Assembly (NCBI RefSeq): GCF_001592735.1
Contig: NZ_LUKE01000003.1
Location: 124,001 to 188,000 of the forward strand
Direction of reading: 5' to 3'
Source: Bdellovibrio bacteriovorus
GTDB taxonomy: Bacteria > Bdellovibrionota > Bdellovibrionia > Bdellovibrionales > Bdellovibrionaceae
Length of the DNA stretch: 64,000 nucleotides
The notes below the pieces were generated by a model. The model ran no database searches, was not told where the DNA came from, and was given only the letters and a program-made list of their open reading frames with translations. The position numbers were made by a program, and so were the translations under genes. Positions 8,734-17,808 of the stretch are shown piece by piece (position 1 is the stretch's first letter; every line of letters starts with the position of its first letter).

Positions 8734-10848
8734 CTACCAGAAATAACTGACACGTAAGCCGAACTCTCTTGGAGAGTTCACTTGATTCACGTCCACGGTT
8801 TGTCCACCCAAAGTCGTTGAGTGGTCGTAAAGTACATATTGCGTGTCCAAGACGTTTTGCACATAAAAGTCCGTGGTCAGGCTTAAGGACGCCAAAATGT
8901 ATTGCGCACTTAAATCTAAGTAAAACTGTTCCGGAGACTTCACGGTATTTTCAGCGTCCGAATAAGACTTGCTTAAATAGCGAAGCAAGCTTGTCGCATT
9001 CCAGTTGTCGTTAAAGGCGTAGTTATAAGAAAGACGACCCGTCCAATTAGGAGCATAGGGGAATTCGTTGCCTGTATAGTTTGTCGTTAGGATGCTGAAA
9101 TCATCAAAACGAGTTTGCACGTAACCGGCCCCTAAACCCAGATCATGCTTGGCGGCTGGTTTCCAGTGACCTTCAGCTTCTGCTCCGTAAAGAGTTGAAG
9201 ACGCCGCATTCGCTACTTGTGTGTCATACATTCCATTGGTCAGTTTCACCTGGACTTGTTGGTCTAACCATTTTGTGAAAAAGGCATTTGAACTGAATGT
9301 AAAGCCATCTTGTTGTAGTTTGTAAGACAATTCATAGTTTTGTGTTTTTTCCGGATCATAGGAATTGGTGGTCGCCCGCGCGCGGTTGATACTGATGCCA
9401 CCGGTACGATAACCCTCGGCATAGCTAACACCCCAGGCTTGTGAATTGAATTCATAAATGTAAGCCACTTTTGGCAAAAGAATCGAATTGGAGTTCGTAT
9501 CATCATAAGAGCTGATCATCGGCGCTAAGCGACTGTCGATCAGGGCATCAATAGCAGGACCATAGCTCTGAGTACGAGCGCCACGCGTGCTCGCGCCATA
9601 TTTGTTTTTCGTATATTCATAACGAAGGCCTAAATTGATCGACTGATTTTCCGCGAATTTGACTAAATAAGAATCAAACACGGCAAAAACCGTGCGGTAT
9701 TTATCCGTTGTCTGGCCGATGGCGATCGGCACGTAATTATTAGCGGAAATCGGATAAGGCACATTAAAGTCCGCATTGTCATACAAGTAATAGTCATGAG
9801 CATGGAAGCCCAAAACGTTCTTAACTTTATCATCTTGGTATTTTAAAAGATTTTCGACGCTATAGTAGCGATCGTGATTGTCCTCTTTGCGCGCCCCATA
9901 GTTGAGGTTCGCGGAATAATCGGCATCGGCCGTGGCATCACGAGTGGAGTTCGAGTAAGCGGCGATAATTTCATTACTCCAGTTGTCGTTGATTTTTTTG
10001 AAATAACGAAGGCTGGTTTGAATGTTTTTGCCGACAGTTTCAGAGTCAATATCTTGGTTGACTTCATAATCAAAGGGATTAGCACTTTGAACGTAAGATT
10101 CGCCACCGGATTTTTTTTGCATCAGTTTCGTATTTAAACGAACAAAGTCCGCATCGTTGATTTTATAAACTAGGTCCAACCCCACTTGTTCTTTGCTGGA
10201 ACGGCCCCAGTTCGGATTGTCAGTGGCGATATTTTTGATGAAACCATCATCTTTTTCTTGGTTATAAGAAATACGACTTAAAAGGACCCCATCAAACCAA
10301 GTGTTATTGGTGACTGCGCCTAATTCGAATTTATTGTAACTGCCATAACCAATCTTAGCGGCTCCTTCGGTCTGTTCATTGGCTTTGTTGTGGTAAAGAA
10401 GAATGCTGCCGGCCAGGGAGTTGACACCTTGAGAGGTGGACTGGGGCCCTCGATAAACTTCGGCTTGATGGATATCCCAAAGGTCAAAACTTCCGGCATC
10501 AACAGCCAAATCTGTTTGAAAGACATCATCCACGATAATGCTAGCTAAGTTGTCTTTTTGAAAACCGGTGACGCCGGTGTTGTTAATTCCGCGAATAGAA
10601 AATGAGTTGTCATTTTTGGGGGTGACGACATTGGGAATGGCATTGAGAGCATGAATGGAGGTGGGTTGATTGGGGGCATCAAGTTCTTTGCTGGGAACAA
10701 TGGCGATACTTTCAGTGCTTTCCGCGTAAGTTTTATTTTCTTTATTCCCTTGAACTTGGATCGTCTCCATTTTGGATTCTTGGGCAAAGGCTTGAGTTTG
10801 AACAAGGAACAGGATCGAAGCTAATAATACTTTCATTGGTTTTTCCAT
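8734..10848 (-). CDS. iutA: TonB-dependent siderophore receptor, IutA-like
   Basis: A 704-residue outer-membrane receptor. A signal peptide (residues 5-22, ending QAFA) is followed by a TonB box-like ETIQVQG (28-34), a plug domain (about 45-160, with SIRGINNTGVTGF) and a 22-strand barrel pattern ending in an aromatic residue (FGLRVSYFW). It would import a ferric siderophore across the outer membrane using TonB energy. It is the last gene of the seven-gene operon, where iutA sits in the enterobacterial aerobactin operon, so aerobactin or a close relative is the likely ligand. The start overlaps the iucD stop (TAATG). Length is close to IutA of about 730 residues. The ligand is inferred from context only. 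Confidence 0.85.
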   Translation of the reverse strand: MEKPMKVLLASILFLVQTQAFAQESKMETIQVQGNKENKTYAESTESIAIVPSKELDAPNQPTSIHALNAIPNVVTPKNDNSFSIRGINNTGVTGFQKDNLASIIVDDVFQTDLAVDAGSFDLWDIHQAEVYRGPQSTSQGVNSLAGSILLYHNKANEQTEGAAKIGYGSYNKFELGAVTNNTWFDGVLLSRISYNQEKDDGFIKNIATDNPNWGRSSKEQVGLDLVYKINDADFVRLNTKLMQKKSGGESYVQSANPFDYEVNQDIDSETVGKNIQTSLRYFKKINDNWSNEIIAAYSNSTRDATADADYSANLNYGARKEDNHDRYYSVENLLKYQDDKVKNVLGFHAHDYYLYDNADFNVPYPISANNYVPIAIGQTTDKYRTVFAVFDSYLVKFAENQSINLGLRYEYTKNKYGASTRGARTQSYGPAIDALIDSRLAPMISSYDDTNSNSILLPKVAYIYEFNSQAWGVSYAEGYRTGGISINRARATTNSYDPEKTQNYELSYKLQQDGFTFSSNAFFTKWLDQQVQVKLTNGMYDTQVANAASSTLYGAEAEGHWKPAAKHDLGLGAGYVQTRFDDFSILTTNYTGNEFPYAPNWTGRLSYNYAFNDNWNATSLLRYLSKSYSDAENTVKSPEQFYLDLSAQYILASLSLTTDFYVQNVLDTQYVLYDHSTTLGGQTVDVNQVNSPREFGLRVSYFW

Positions 10849-12119
10849 TATGTATAGGTCACAAAGTTGCTAACAACGTTTTTGATAGGGAAGATCTGCT
10901 TTTTAGTCAGATCGTTAATGATGGTCGCTGAACGCCAAGCCATTAAGCTTGTTTGTGGTTCAGAAATTCCATGGCCATGACGGCTGAAGTTCAAGGCATA
11001 GATTTTATTTTTTTCTGATCCCGACCACGCGACATCAAAGTTTTTACTTAATTTAAAGCGACCTTCAGAATCAAAATCGATCTGCGGACGCAAAGGCTCA
11101 ATCAAAGCGGGGATATTTACACGGAACCCCGTGCTCAAGATAACGGTGTCAGCTTGAGCGATTTCGGTTTTATGCGTAAAGCCATTGCGGATGCGAAGAT
11201 CATAACGGCCCTCGGCCGCATTGATATCCACGACACGTCGGAATGGAAGAACTTGGATTTCACGTTTATCGCCATACACGTGCTTTAACTGATAAAGATC
11301 GCGGTATAACAGGTCCAAATACTCAGGCGTGTTTCCATCGCTGGCAAGTTTTTGGTACTTAACGATAGGATCTTTCATGCTTTGATCTAAGCCCAAGAAT
11401 TCTTCGACGTAAGAAGGGGCAAAGTATTCGTTCACAAAAGGGGAGTTGTCTAGCGGCTCTAAATTCGCACGGCTAGAAATAAGTTTTAAACTCTTTGGCG
11501 GACCCCATTTGCCTTGCAAGCAATTGCGGAAGATCTCTAAACCTGTTTGGCCACCACCGACAACAACGATGTCTTTGTTGGTGGCATCTAAAATTTTTAG
11601 ATAGCTCGATTTCGCATGAAATACTTCCGGACCTTCCACTTTTTCGGCAAAAAGAGGAATGTGTGGCACAATGCCAGTTCCAATACAGATATTATCTGCC
11701 GTGTAGGTTTCGCCGTTGACTTGCAAAATGAAATGCTTGCCGTCGTAATCCACCGACTGAATGTCGCAGCTGAACTTTAATTGGTCTTGCAAGTTTTCGC
11801 TGACCCATTGACAGTACATTTCAAATTCACGGCGTGAGATGGATTTGCGATTGGTGTTGATGAAAGAATAAAAAAGACCTTTTTGAACCAGATAGTTCAT
11901 AAAGCTGTAAGGATTGGTCGGATCCACCGGTGTCACCAAGTCTTTTAAAAATGAAGTCTGCATTTCCGAATCCGCAAAGCTGATTTCAGAATGCCAATCA
12001 AAGCGATGCTTGCGATCAAAGAAAAGACTGCGAACCCCCGGGGTTTTATCTAATAAAGCCGCCAAGCTCAGATTAAATAAACCAATGCCGATACCAATCA
12101 GGTTGTAGTGATTGTTCAT
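10848..12119 (-). CDS. iucD: L-lysine N6-monooxygenase, IucD-like
   Basis: A 423-residue flavoprotein of the IucD/SidA/PvdA family. It has the FAD site GIGIGLFNLS (residues 9-18), FLKDLVTPVDPTNPYSF typical of lysine/ornithine hydroxylases (58-74), the NADPH site VVVGGGQTGLE (186-196) and the C-terminal HGHGISEPQTSLMAWRS. It hydroxylates the side-chain amine of lysine, the first step of hydroxamate siderophore synthesis. It is closer to IucD than to the longer ornithine enzymes by length and by the absence of a C-terminal extension. ATGA overlap with the iucC stop upstream and TAATG with the receptor gene downstream. Confidence 0.92.
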   Translation of the reverse strand: MNNHYNLIGIGIGLFNLSLAALLDKTPGVRSLFFDRKHRFDWHSEISFADSEMQTSFLKDLVTPVDPTNPYSFMNYLVQKGLFYSFINTNRKSISRREFEMYCQWVSENLQDQLKFSCDIQSVDYDGKHFILQVNGETYTADNICIGTGIVPHIPLFAEKVEGPEVFHAKSSYLKILDATNKDIVVVGGGQTGLEIFRNCLQGKWGPPKSLKLISSRANLEPLDNSPFVNEYFAPSYVEEFLGLDQSMKDPIVKYQKLASDGNTPEYLDLLYRDLYQLKHVYGDKREIQVLPFRRVVDINAAEGRYDLRIRNGFTHKTEIAQADTVILSTGFRVNIPALIEPLRPQIDFDSEGRFKLSKNFDVAWSGSEKNKIYALNFSRHGHGISEPQTSLMAWRSATIINDLTKKQIFPIKNVVSNFVTYT

Positions 12120-13870
12120 AAAATCACCCCCGAATGGTTCAGGCTATAATAAATCGGATTCTTAAGATTTTCACCTAACATAGGAACAGGTCTTTCAGCA
12201 GAGTCGGCATAGCCAATCTTGAAACGAACTTTATTAACTAAGACGCGCAAAAGTTCCGGAGCAAGAATATTGATATCATTGAAATGAGGAAGCTTTGCCA
12301 CGTGAGGATGCTCCTCTAGATAATTTTTTAACTCTGTTCCCAAGATCGCGTAAAATACCTCTTCCGAAAGTCCGTCACACTCTTTTAAGGTTTCAGAGAT
12401 AAAGCGCAAAACCGTCACAAAGTGACCCGTCACTAAATCATGGATCAAATAGTTCGCCGGCAAGCGAGTCAGATCATGAGAAAGCGCAGTGGAAGTGGTC
12501 GTCATTCGTAAATCACCTTGGAAGTCTTTAAGTAACAAGCCCGTAGGCACCAAACCTTTTAATCGAATGACGACATTCTGTCCATGAGCCACGAGTCCCA
12601 GGCCGTATTGAGCTTGTAAATGATAAAGGGGAAGGACGACATTTCTGAAATAGGCTCGCAACCATTCTTTTTGGCTTAATCCCGACTGACGGATGTAAGC
12701 GCCGATCAGGGAGTTTCCTTGGGCATCGCGGTGAAAAAGGCTGCCGGCAATGATCGCTAATTCCCCGGGGTGGAGCTTTGAAGCCGAACTTTGGCGCCAT
12801 AAAACCCCTAAAAGCTCCTGATAACGATAAGGAGCACCCGCAACCTGGGAATAAAGATGGTGTTTGACGGAAACTCCGGCTTTTTCTTCTAAAACTTCGG
12901 TGCTCGCTAAATCCGCATCTTGACGGCACAGCCGGGTTAAATCGGCCGAGAGGGAAGGGCCTTGAGCCATGTATTTACCTGGAATCCCACGAATGGCCGA
13001 AGTGTTTAGAATGGTCAAAGGCAGCTTGATATCCATTTTTTCAGGACGTGCGATGTTTGAAAAAGTACGTAAAGAAATCTGCGGTAAATAAAGATCGCCG
13101 TAAGCGCCAAGAAAATGCAACTTTCCTGAAGCTAAATCTGCCGCAAACTGAATTTTTAAATATCTTTGCCATTGCCAAGGATGAACTGGGATAAAGAAGT
13201 AATCTTGATCATAAAGTTCACGTCGAGCCGTTTCGGCTTTAAATTCTTTAAAGACTTGGTCACTAAAGCTTTCGCGCAAAATATCATCAAAGCTTAAATC
13301 TGCCGCGATTCCTGAAAGACATAATGACTTGTGGGCCGCGAGCCACAAAAACTGCACGGGATTTTCTTTTTCCGGGCCATAAAGATCTTGATCGGCGGCA
13401 CTCCAACCGATGCGACCTTTGTTTAATAATAACTTGGGATGGCCTTTTAATACACTCTGGATCTTTTCACCGGGCCATGCGGTCATTTCTTCAGCGGTGA
13501 CTGTTAAAGATCTCTCTAGGACCGCTTGATCGGCATAAAGAGTGTTGTGCATTTCTTCTAAAAAGTTAGCCAGGATAATATCATCCATCCCGGTTTCTTT
13601 TTGGATATCGATAAAAAACTGTCCGGCACTGGTGGGTACTTCGCCATTACGGCGAATGCTTGAAATTTGAACTTTTAAATCCGTCCAAATCCCGGTCCAA
13701 GCCTGAAACTGATATGAAACACCACTAGCTAATGAAAGCTCATAAGGTGCTAACTGGTCTGCTGAACCCGATAAACGACGCGCGACCAGCACTTGCTCAT
13801 AGCTAAGCTCTTGCAGGCTTTTTGCGATCATTTCGATATTCAGTTTTTGCCAATCAGCGCGGAAGCTCAT
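12116..13870 (-). CDS. iucC: IucA/IucC family NIS siderophore synthetase, IucC-like
   Basis: A 584-residue NRPS-independent siderophore (NIS) synthetase. Motifs include GHPKLLLNKGRIGWS (about residues 143-157, where family members carry the ATP-binding GHPxxxxxKxRxG), VHPWQWQ (229-235), TSAIRGIPGKYM, and a C-terminal half with GLVAHGQNVVIRL and KDFQGDLRM. It uses ATP to form an amide between a carboxylate of citrate and N6-acetyl-N6-hydroxylysine. By operon position, after iucB and before iucD, it corresponds to IucC, which adds the second arm. ATGA overlap on both sides. Confidence 0.9.
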   Translation of the reverse strand: MSFRADWQKLNIEMIAKSLQELSYEQVLVARRLSGSADQLAPYELSLASGVSYQFQAWTGIWTDLKVQISSIRRNGEVPTSAGQFFIDIQKETGMDDIILANFLEEMHNTLYADQAVLERSLTVTAEEMTAWPGEKIQSVLKGHPKLLLNKGRIGWSAADQDLYGPEKENPVQFLWLAAHKSLCLSGIAADLSFDDILRESFSDQVFKEFKAETARRELYDQDYFFIPVHPWQWQRYLKIQFAADLASGKLHFLGAYGDLYLPQISLRTFSNIARPEKMDIKLPLTILNTSAIRGIPGKYMAQGPSLSADLTRLCRQDADLASTEVLEEKAGVSVKHHLYSQVAGAPYRYQELLGVLWRQSSASKLHPGELAIIAGSLFHRDAQGNSLIGAYIRQSGLSQKEWLRAYFRNVVLPLYHLQAQYGLGLVAHGQNVVIRLKGLVPTGLLLKDFQGDLRMTTTSTALSHDLTRLPANYLIHDLVTGHFVTVLRFISETLKECDGLSEEVFYAILGTELKNYLEEHPHVAKLPHFNDINILAPELLRVLVNKVRFKIGYADSAERPVPMLGENLKNPIYYSLNHSGVIL

Positions 13871-14856
13871 AGAAAATTGCCACCAAAGAAAGCTTCACGA
13901 CGGCATTCCAATAAGGCGGCGCGTTTGTGAGGGAAATCAAATTCTTTTAATTTTTTCCAAGCCGTGAAGGTCTCCACATAACGAAGAACTTTGGCGTTAT
14001 CCGAACGGGGCTCGGCCATGATTTTGCGCGTGCGCGGTTCTTCTAAAAACAAATAATGAGTGACCGACTTTAAAATCGCGTCCGTGTTGGCAAAGCCTAA
14101 GAACTTTTCATTGCCGATGAGGAAATGCAAACCACGGTCGAAGGCTTCAGAATCATAATAAGGACCTAAGCGATCTTCCTTGGTCCAATACATTTCAAAA
14201 TAACCGACCGACGTTTCATCAAATTCCACGATCACCGGGAATTGATGGGGATCTTCTAAGCCCTTTTTTAGATATTCACGCAGTTCTTCTTTGGGTTTAT
14301 TCAATTCCCAAAAATCAAAAACGCGGGGTTGATTGTGCCAGTCATGGAAGATATCCAAATCTTTTTCGATGTCCGCAACTCTTAAACGCAGAGTTTTACC
14401 CAAATGAGTTAAACTTCTTTGGTAAAGGATCTGACCCGGTTTTACGCGAGGACGCACGGGGTGAGAAACTTCTTTAGTAAGGGTCCAAGTTTCGGGTGTG
14501 ATGTTTTCTTTTCCGTTATGCACCCAAAGCGGGCGCAATTGGAAGAACTCTTGGCGAGTCACTTCTAAGGGAGTTCCCGATTTGCCTAAAAGCCGTGAAA
14601 ATCCCGCCGGCACTTTATTGAGCCACAGACTTTGGAGGGAGGAATTTTGCACAAACAAAGCTTCCAAGACCGCTAAGGTCATCACGTCGCAAGCATCAGC
14701 CTGGATGTTTACAAAAAGCTTATCGGCCTCCGTGAAGGTGTCAAAAAGGAGAGCCTCTTTCGGGGAACGCACTTGCCCGCTATGACCCGCAATTTGCACG
14801 GTCAAAGCTTCTTGAGTGGAGCAAGCATAAGTTGAAAAAAGAAAGGTAGTACTCAT
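13867..14856 (-). CDS. iucB: N6-hydroxylysine acetyltransferase, IucB-like
   Basis: A 329-residue protein with the C-terminal GNAT domain of the IucB/RhbD/siderophore-acetyltransferase type: HNQPRVFDFWEL, EELREYL, DPHQFPVIVEFD, GYFEMYWTKEDRLGPYYD, FDRGLHFLIG and HYLFLEEPRTRKIMAEPR in the usual order. It transfers acetyl from acetyl-CoA to N6-hydroxylysine. The N-terminal 120 residues are less conserved, as in IucB. It overlaps iucA and iucC by ATGA junctions. Confidence 0.92.
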   Translation of the reverse strand: MSTTFLFSTYACSTQEALTVQIAGHSGQVRSPKEALLFDTFTEADKLFVNIQADACDVMTLAVLEALFVQNSSLQSLWLNKVPAGFSRLLGKSGTPLEVTRQEFFQLRPLWVHNGKENITPETWTLTKEVSHPVRPRVKPGQILYQRSLTHLGKTLRLRVADIEKDLDIFHDWHNQPRVFDFWELNKPKEELREYLKKGLEDPHQFPVIVEFDETSVGYFEMYWTKEDRLGPYYDSEAFDRGLHFLIGNEKFLGFANTDAILKSVTHYLFLEEPRTRKIMAEPRSDNAKVLRYVETFTAWKKLKEFDFPHKRAALLECRREAFFGGNFL

Positions 14857-16619
14857 AACGATTTTCCTTGTTCTGAAGGAATATAAAGCGGATTTTTAAT
14901 TAAATTGTAAATCGCCAAAGGGTTGGCGGCGGTGTTTTCATTTAAATTTTGCAAGCTGCAGTTGAAGTTTCCTTTTTGGTAAATTTCAGGGCGCGCTAAA
15001 CAATAGTTTAAAAAACTGGCGTCCGGTAAACCCGGGACTAGTAATGCCTTTAAGAAAGCTCGTAAATCATCCACCAAAACTTCTTCGGTGACGCCATTGT
15101 CATGAGCGATTGCACTGATCACATTAAAGGTTGAATTTACTAAAAGATAATATCCAAAAAGAATGTTTCCTTTTTCATCTAGGATGTTGCCATTTTCTTT
15201 GACCAAGCTTGCGACTTCGTGACGGTATAGTTCAAAGCCGTGCTCGCTGTAACCCGTGCCCTGGCAATCGCGGAAATAAGCTTTCATGGGCATGTGGTCT
15301 TTTATTGTAAGGACCATATTCTGTTGATGCGCGCCCAATAAAATACCGTATTCACTTTGCGCGGTGATAAAGGGCTTGATGGCAATTGTCAGGTATTTCT
15401 TAAACCATTCACGGCTGACATCGTGGATGCTTTGACCGGTGGCTTGAGATTTTGCCAAGATGTGCTTGAAGATTAAAGTCTCGCCCCCCAAGGGATTGTC
15501 TTGAGCCAAAGTGGAAAGCACGATGTTTTCACCAGAAGCTTCTTTATCTTGAAATGGGTTTTCGCGACAAACAACGATAGACTCGGCAATACTTTTGCCA
15601 TTTTCATCTTTGATCGCGGCAAAGGCCGGTTCAAAGATCACGTGGAAATCAGGATAACGATTTTTAAACTCGTCTGCCTTGGCTGTGGCAAAAACATCAT
15701 ACACTTGCAAGCCGCGCACGACTTCCACATCCGTCAAATGGCGGATCGAGTTTGTCAGTTTTAAAGTTAAAGAAAACTTCAACATATAAGGGCTGTGCGG
15801 GGCATAGATGGAACGCAAGCTTGAGGTGGGATACCACATCAAAGATGTGCCACCAGCGTCGATGATCTTTTTATCTAGCACGTACTGCTTTATTGTTTTG
15901 TTTTTTAAAAGATGATTTTTCTGCCAAGGATGAACGGGGAAGGGGAGATAGCCTTCGGGCACAGAGATCTCCGCCTTTTCTGTAACATAAAGTTTCGAAG
16001 TCCAATCCTTGGTTTTAAACTGCGCCGCGGTTTGATTGTGCAAAACTTCAGGTTTCACAAAGAACCAGTGCAGGGCGAATTTGCCGCCCATTTCGGGGGA
16101 ATAAATCGCATATTCGGCATCATCAAAGCCTTCACGCATTTTGGGATACGGGTGAAAGTTATGACCAATCATCAAGCCTTGTTCTGCCGCCTTGAAGTTT
16201 GTGGGCTCCTCGTAAAGCTTAGCCATGTCGGCGGCTCGAGCCTCTAAAGCCAGTTCCATATTGTGCAGGCTGTTTTGCACTCGGCGCAGGAAAATTTCTT
16301 TTTTGCTAGGGTCTTCACGCCAAACTTCTGAAAGAAAGCCCACAATGAGGTCGACAGCATCCATAAAACCCAATGAGGTGAGCTGTCCCTCGCGCAAAAT
16401 ATAAAACTGATCTAGATACTGGTGGCGCCCTAACGAAGATTTCTTTTTTAAAGGAATCAGGAGTGTGTTCTTTTCAGAAACTTTCACCGAAATACTATCT
16501 TGGCTTGCGGGGATCAAAGATGCCGTATTTATAATTTCATAGGCATGGAATTCTCTGAATAAAGCATTAAAGAAACAAGAGATTGAATGCATGAGGGAGA
16601 GTTCTTTAAACTTGTGCAT
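14853..16619 (-). CDS. iucA: IucA/IucC family NIS siderophore synthetase, IucA-like
   Basis: Starting at ATG 16619 (GAGG seven bases upstream) the protein has 588 residues; a longer reading from 16676 would extend far into the upstream gene, and the ATG at 16592 has no Shine-Dalgarno. NIS synthetase motifs are visible: GHNFHPYPKMREGF, FPVHPWQKNHL, TNSIRHLTDVEVVRG, LLGAHQQNMVL and YFRDCQGTGYSEHG. It should join N6-acetyl-N6-hydroxylysine to citrate; its place at the head of the biosynthetic genes fits IucA, which makes the first coupling. It overlaps the MFS gene stop by 14 bases and the iucB start by ATGA. Confidence 0.9.
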   Translation of the reverse strand: MHKFKELSLMHSISCFFNALFREFHAYEIINTASLIPASQDSISVKVSEKNTLLIPLKKKSSLGRHQYLDQFYILREGQLTSLGFMDAVDLIVGFLSEVWREDPSKKEIFLRRVQNSLHNMELALEARAADMAKLYEEPTNFKAAEQGLMIGHNFHPYPKMREGFDDAEYAIYSPEMGGKFALHWFFVKPEVLHNQTAAQFKTKDWTSKLYVTEKAEISVPEGYLPFPVHPWQKNHLLKNKTIKQYVLDKKIIDAGGTSLMWYPTSSLRSIYAPHSPYMLKFSLTLKLTNSIRHLTDVEVVRGLQVYDVFATAKADEFKNRYPDFHVIFEPAFAAIKDENGKSIAESIVVCRENPFQDKEASGENIVLSTLAQDNPLGGETLIFKHILAKSQATGQSIHDVSREWFKKYLTIAIKPFITAQSEYGILLGAHQQNMVLTIKDHMPMKAYFRDCQGTGYSEHGFELYRHEVASLVKENGNILDEKGNILFGYYLLVNSTFNVISAIAHDNGVTEEVLVDDLRAFLKALLVPGLPDASFLNYCLARPEIYQKGNFNCSLQNLNENTAANPLAIYNLIKNPLYIPSEQGKSL

Positions 16620-17808
16620 AAAGAACCTCGTTTTGATCTCCACGACCGCGGTACAGAATTGCAATATTAAACCCAATCACGACCACAAAAGCCACTAGCA
16701 GATGCTCTACCTCAAAGCGATTGATCTGAAAAGTTATCGCCGCGAAAGCTCCACCCAATGAATAGCCTAAGGTGTTCGCGGCTCCCACCAAACCGGTGCG
16801 GCGGCCCAGGTTCGTGTCTTTGTGACCCGAGGCCATGAGTGACAGATAGCTGGGGGGAATTAAAGCAATGCCTAGCGACAGCATCGCAATCGCGCCCCAA
16901 AGTTCGCCCTGGGAACTCATTTCTCCTAACAACAGGGATCCACCTAAAAGTCCCAAAGAGCCTAAAATAAATGAACCTTGCCAAGGATTCTTAAAAAAGA
17001 CTTTACCCAAGCCTTGAGTTAAGACGGCAAGGATCGCGCTGACTAATAAAACCTGCGCCATGAGAACACTTGAATCCGCACCTGTAAGTGCAAAGCTTTT
17101 CTTTAAGATCGCGGCTAAAGAGAAATTTAAAATTCCGATAAAGATTGTAAATAACAACGCCAAAGAAAAAACCGCGCGCATTTTACTGAAAGTTCCAAAC
17201 CACGACGCTAAGGAAACAGTTTCGGCTTTTTGCGTTTGCTGAAGGCTTTTTCCGATCAAAGTGACATTGGCTAAGAATAAAACCATCGACCAAACAACCG
17301 CGCCTTGCAAAACGGGCAGCATATTCTGCCCCCCACCGATGAGCAGGTACAGCGGGCCTAAAGCGCGTCCGATGTTTAAGCTCATAGAATTTGAAAGCAT
17401 CGCCTTCATCGGGGATTTTTTTGGGTTTAAATCAATCTGCAAAGCTTGCGCAACTGGGACGATGCCCGCAGCCGTCAGGCCGTAAAGAATGCGGCTGGCC
17501 CACAGAATCAAAGAGCTTTGGTCTGAAAGTTCAGGGACCATTAACAGCAAAACTAGAAGTGCGGTGGATACGGTCAATCCCGCCATGCCTAGGCAAAGAA
17601 CCTTCATGCGTCCCCACGAATCACTGCGCGAAGACCAAAAGGGGCTAGACCATAAAAACAAGAAAGAACCGACGCTGAAACTTGCGACAATCGAGGTCAT
17701 GCTTAATTGCGTCTTTTCAGAAATAAACGGAATCAACGTAAACAGCATCATCTGCAAAGCGCTAAAGGTGGCGGTATTAAGATGTCCTATGGCCCGTAAG
17801 GTCTTCAT
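16606..17808 (-). CDS. MFS transporter, probable siderophore exporter
   Basis: With the start at ATG 17808 (ATGA overlap with the upstream PepSY gene) the protein has 400 residues and about 12 membrane segments. An upstream extension to 17994 lies inside the PepSY gene and has no membrane or signal character, so it is rejected. It has the MFS loop 2-3 pattern (SSRSDSWGRMKVLC) and RRTGLVGAANTLGYSLGGA in the second half. Position in the operon implies export of the siderophore from the cytoplasm; MFS exporters often accompany NIS synthetases. Substrate is inferred from context. Confidence 0.85.
   Translation of the reverse strand: MKTLRAIGHLNTATFSALQMMLFTLIPFISEKTQLSMTSIVASFSVGSFLFLWSSPFWSSRSDSWGRMKVLCLGMAGLTVSTALLVLLLMVPELSDQSSLILWASRILYGLTAAGIVPVAQALQIDLNPKKSPMKAMLSNSMSLNIGRALGPLYLLIGGGQNMLPVLQGAVVWSMVLFLANVTLIGKSLQQTQKAETVSLASWFGTFSKMRAVFSLALLFTIFIGILNFSLAAILKKSFALTGADSSVLMAQVLLVSAILAVLTQGLGKVFFKNPWQGSFILGSLGLLGGSLLLGEMSSQGELWGAIAMLSLGIALIPPSYLSLMASGHKDTNLGRRTGLVGAANTLGYSLGGAFAAITFQINRFEVEHLLVAFVVVIGFNIAILYRGRGDQNEVLYAQV

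Noticed and set aside
9843-10137. Overlapping ORFs on both strands within the TonB receptor
   Set aside because: Shadows of a long, well-supported receptor gene.
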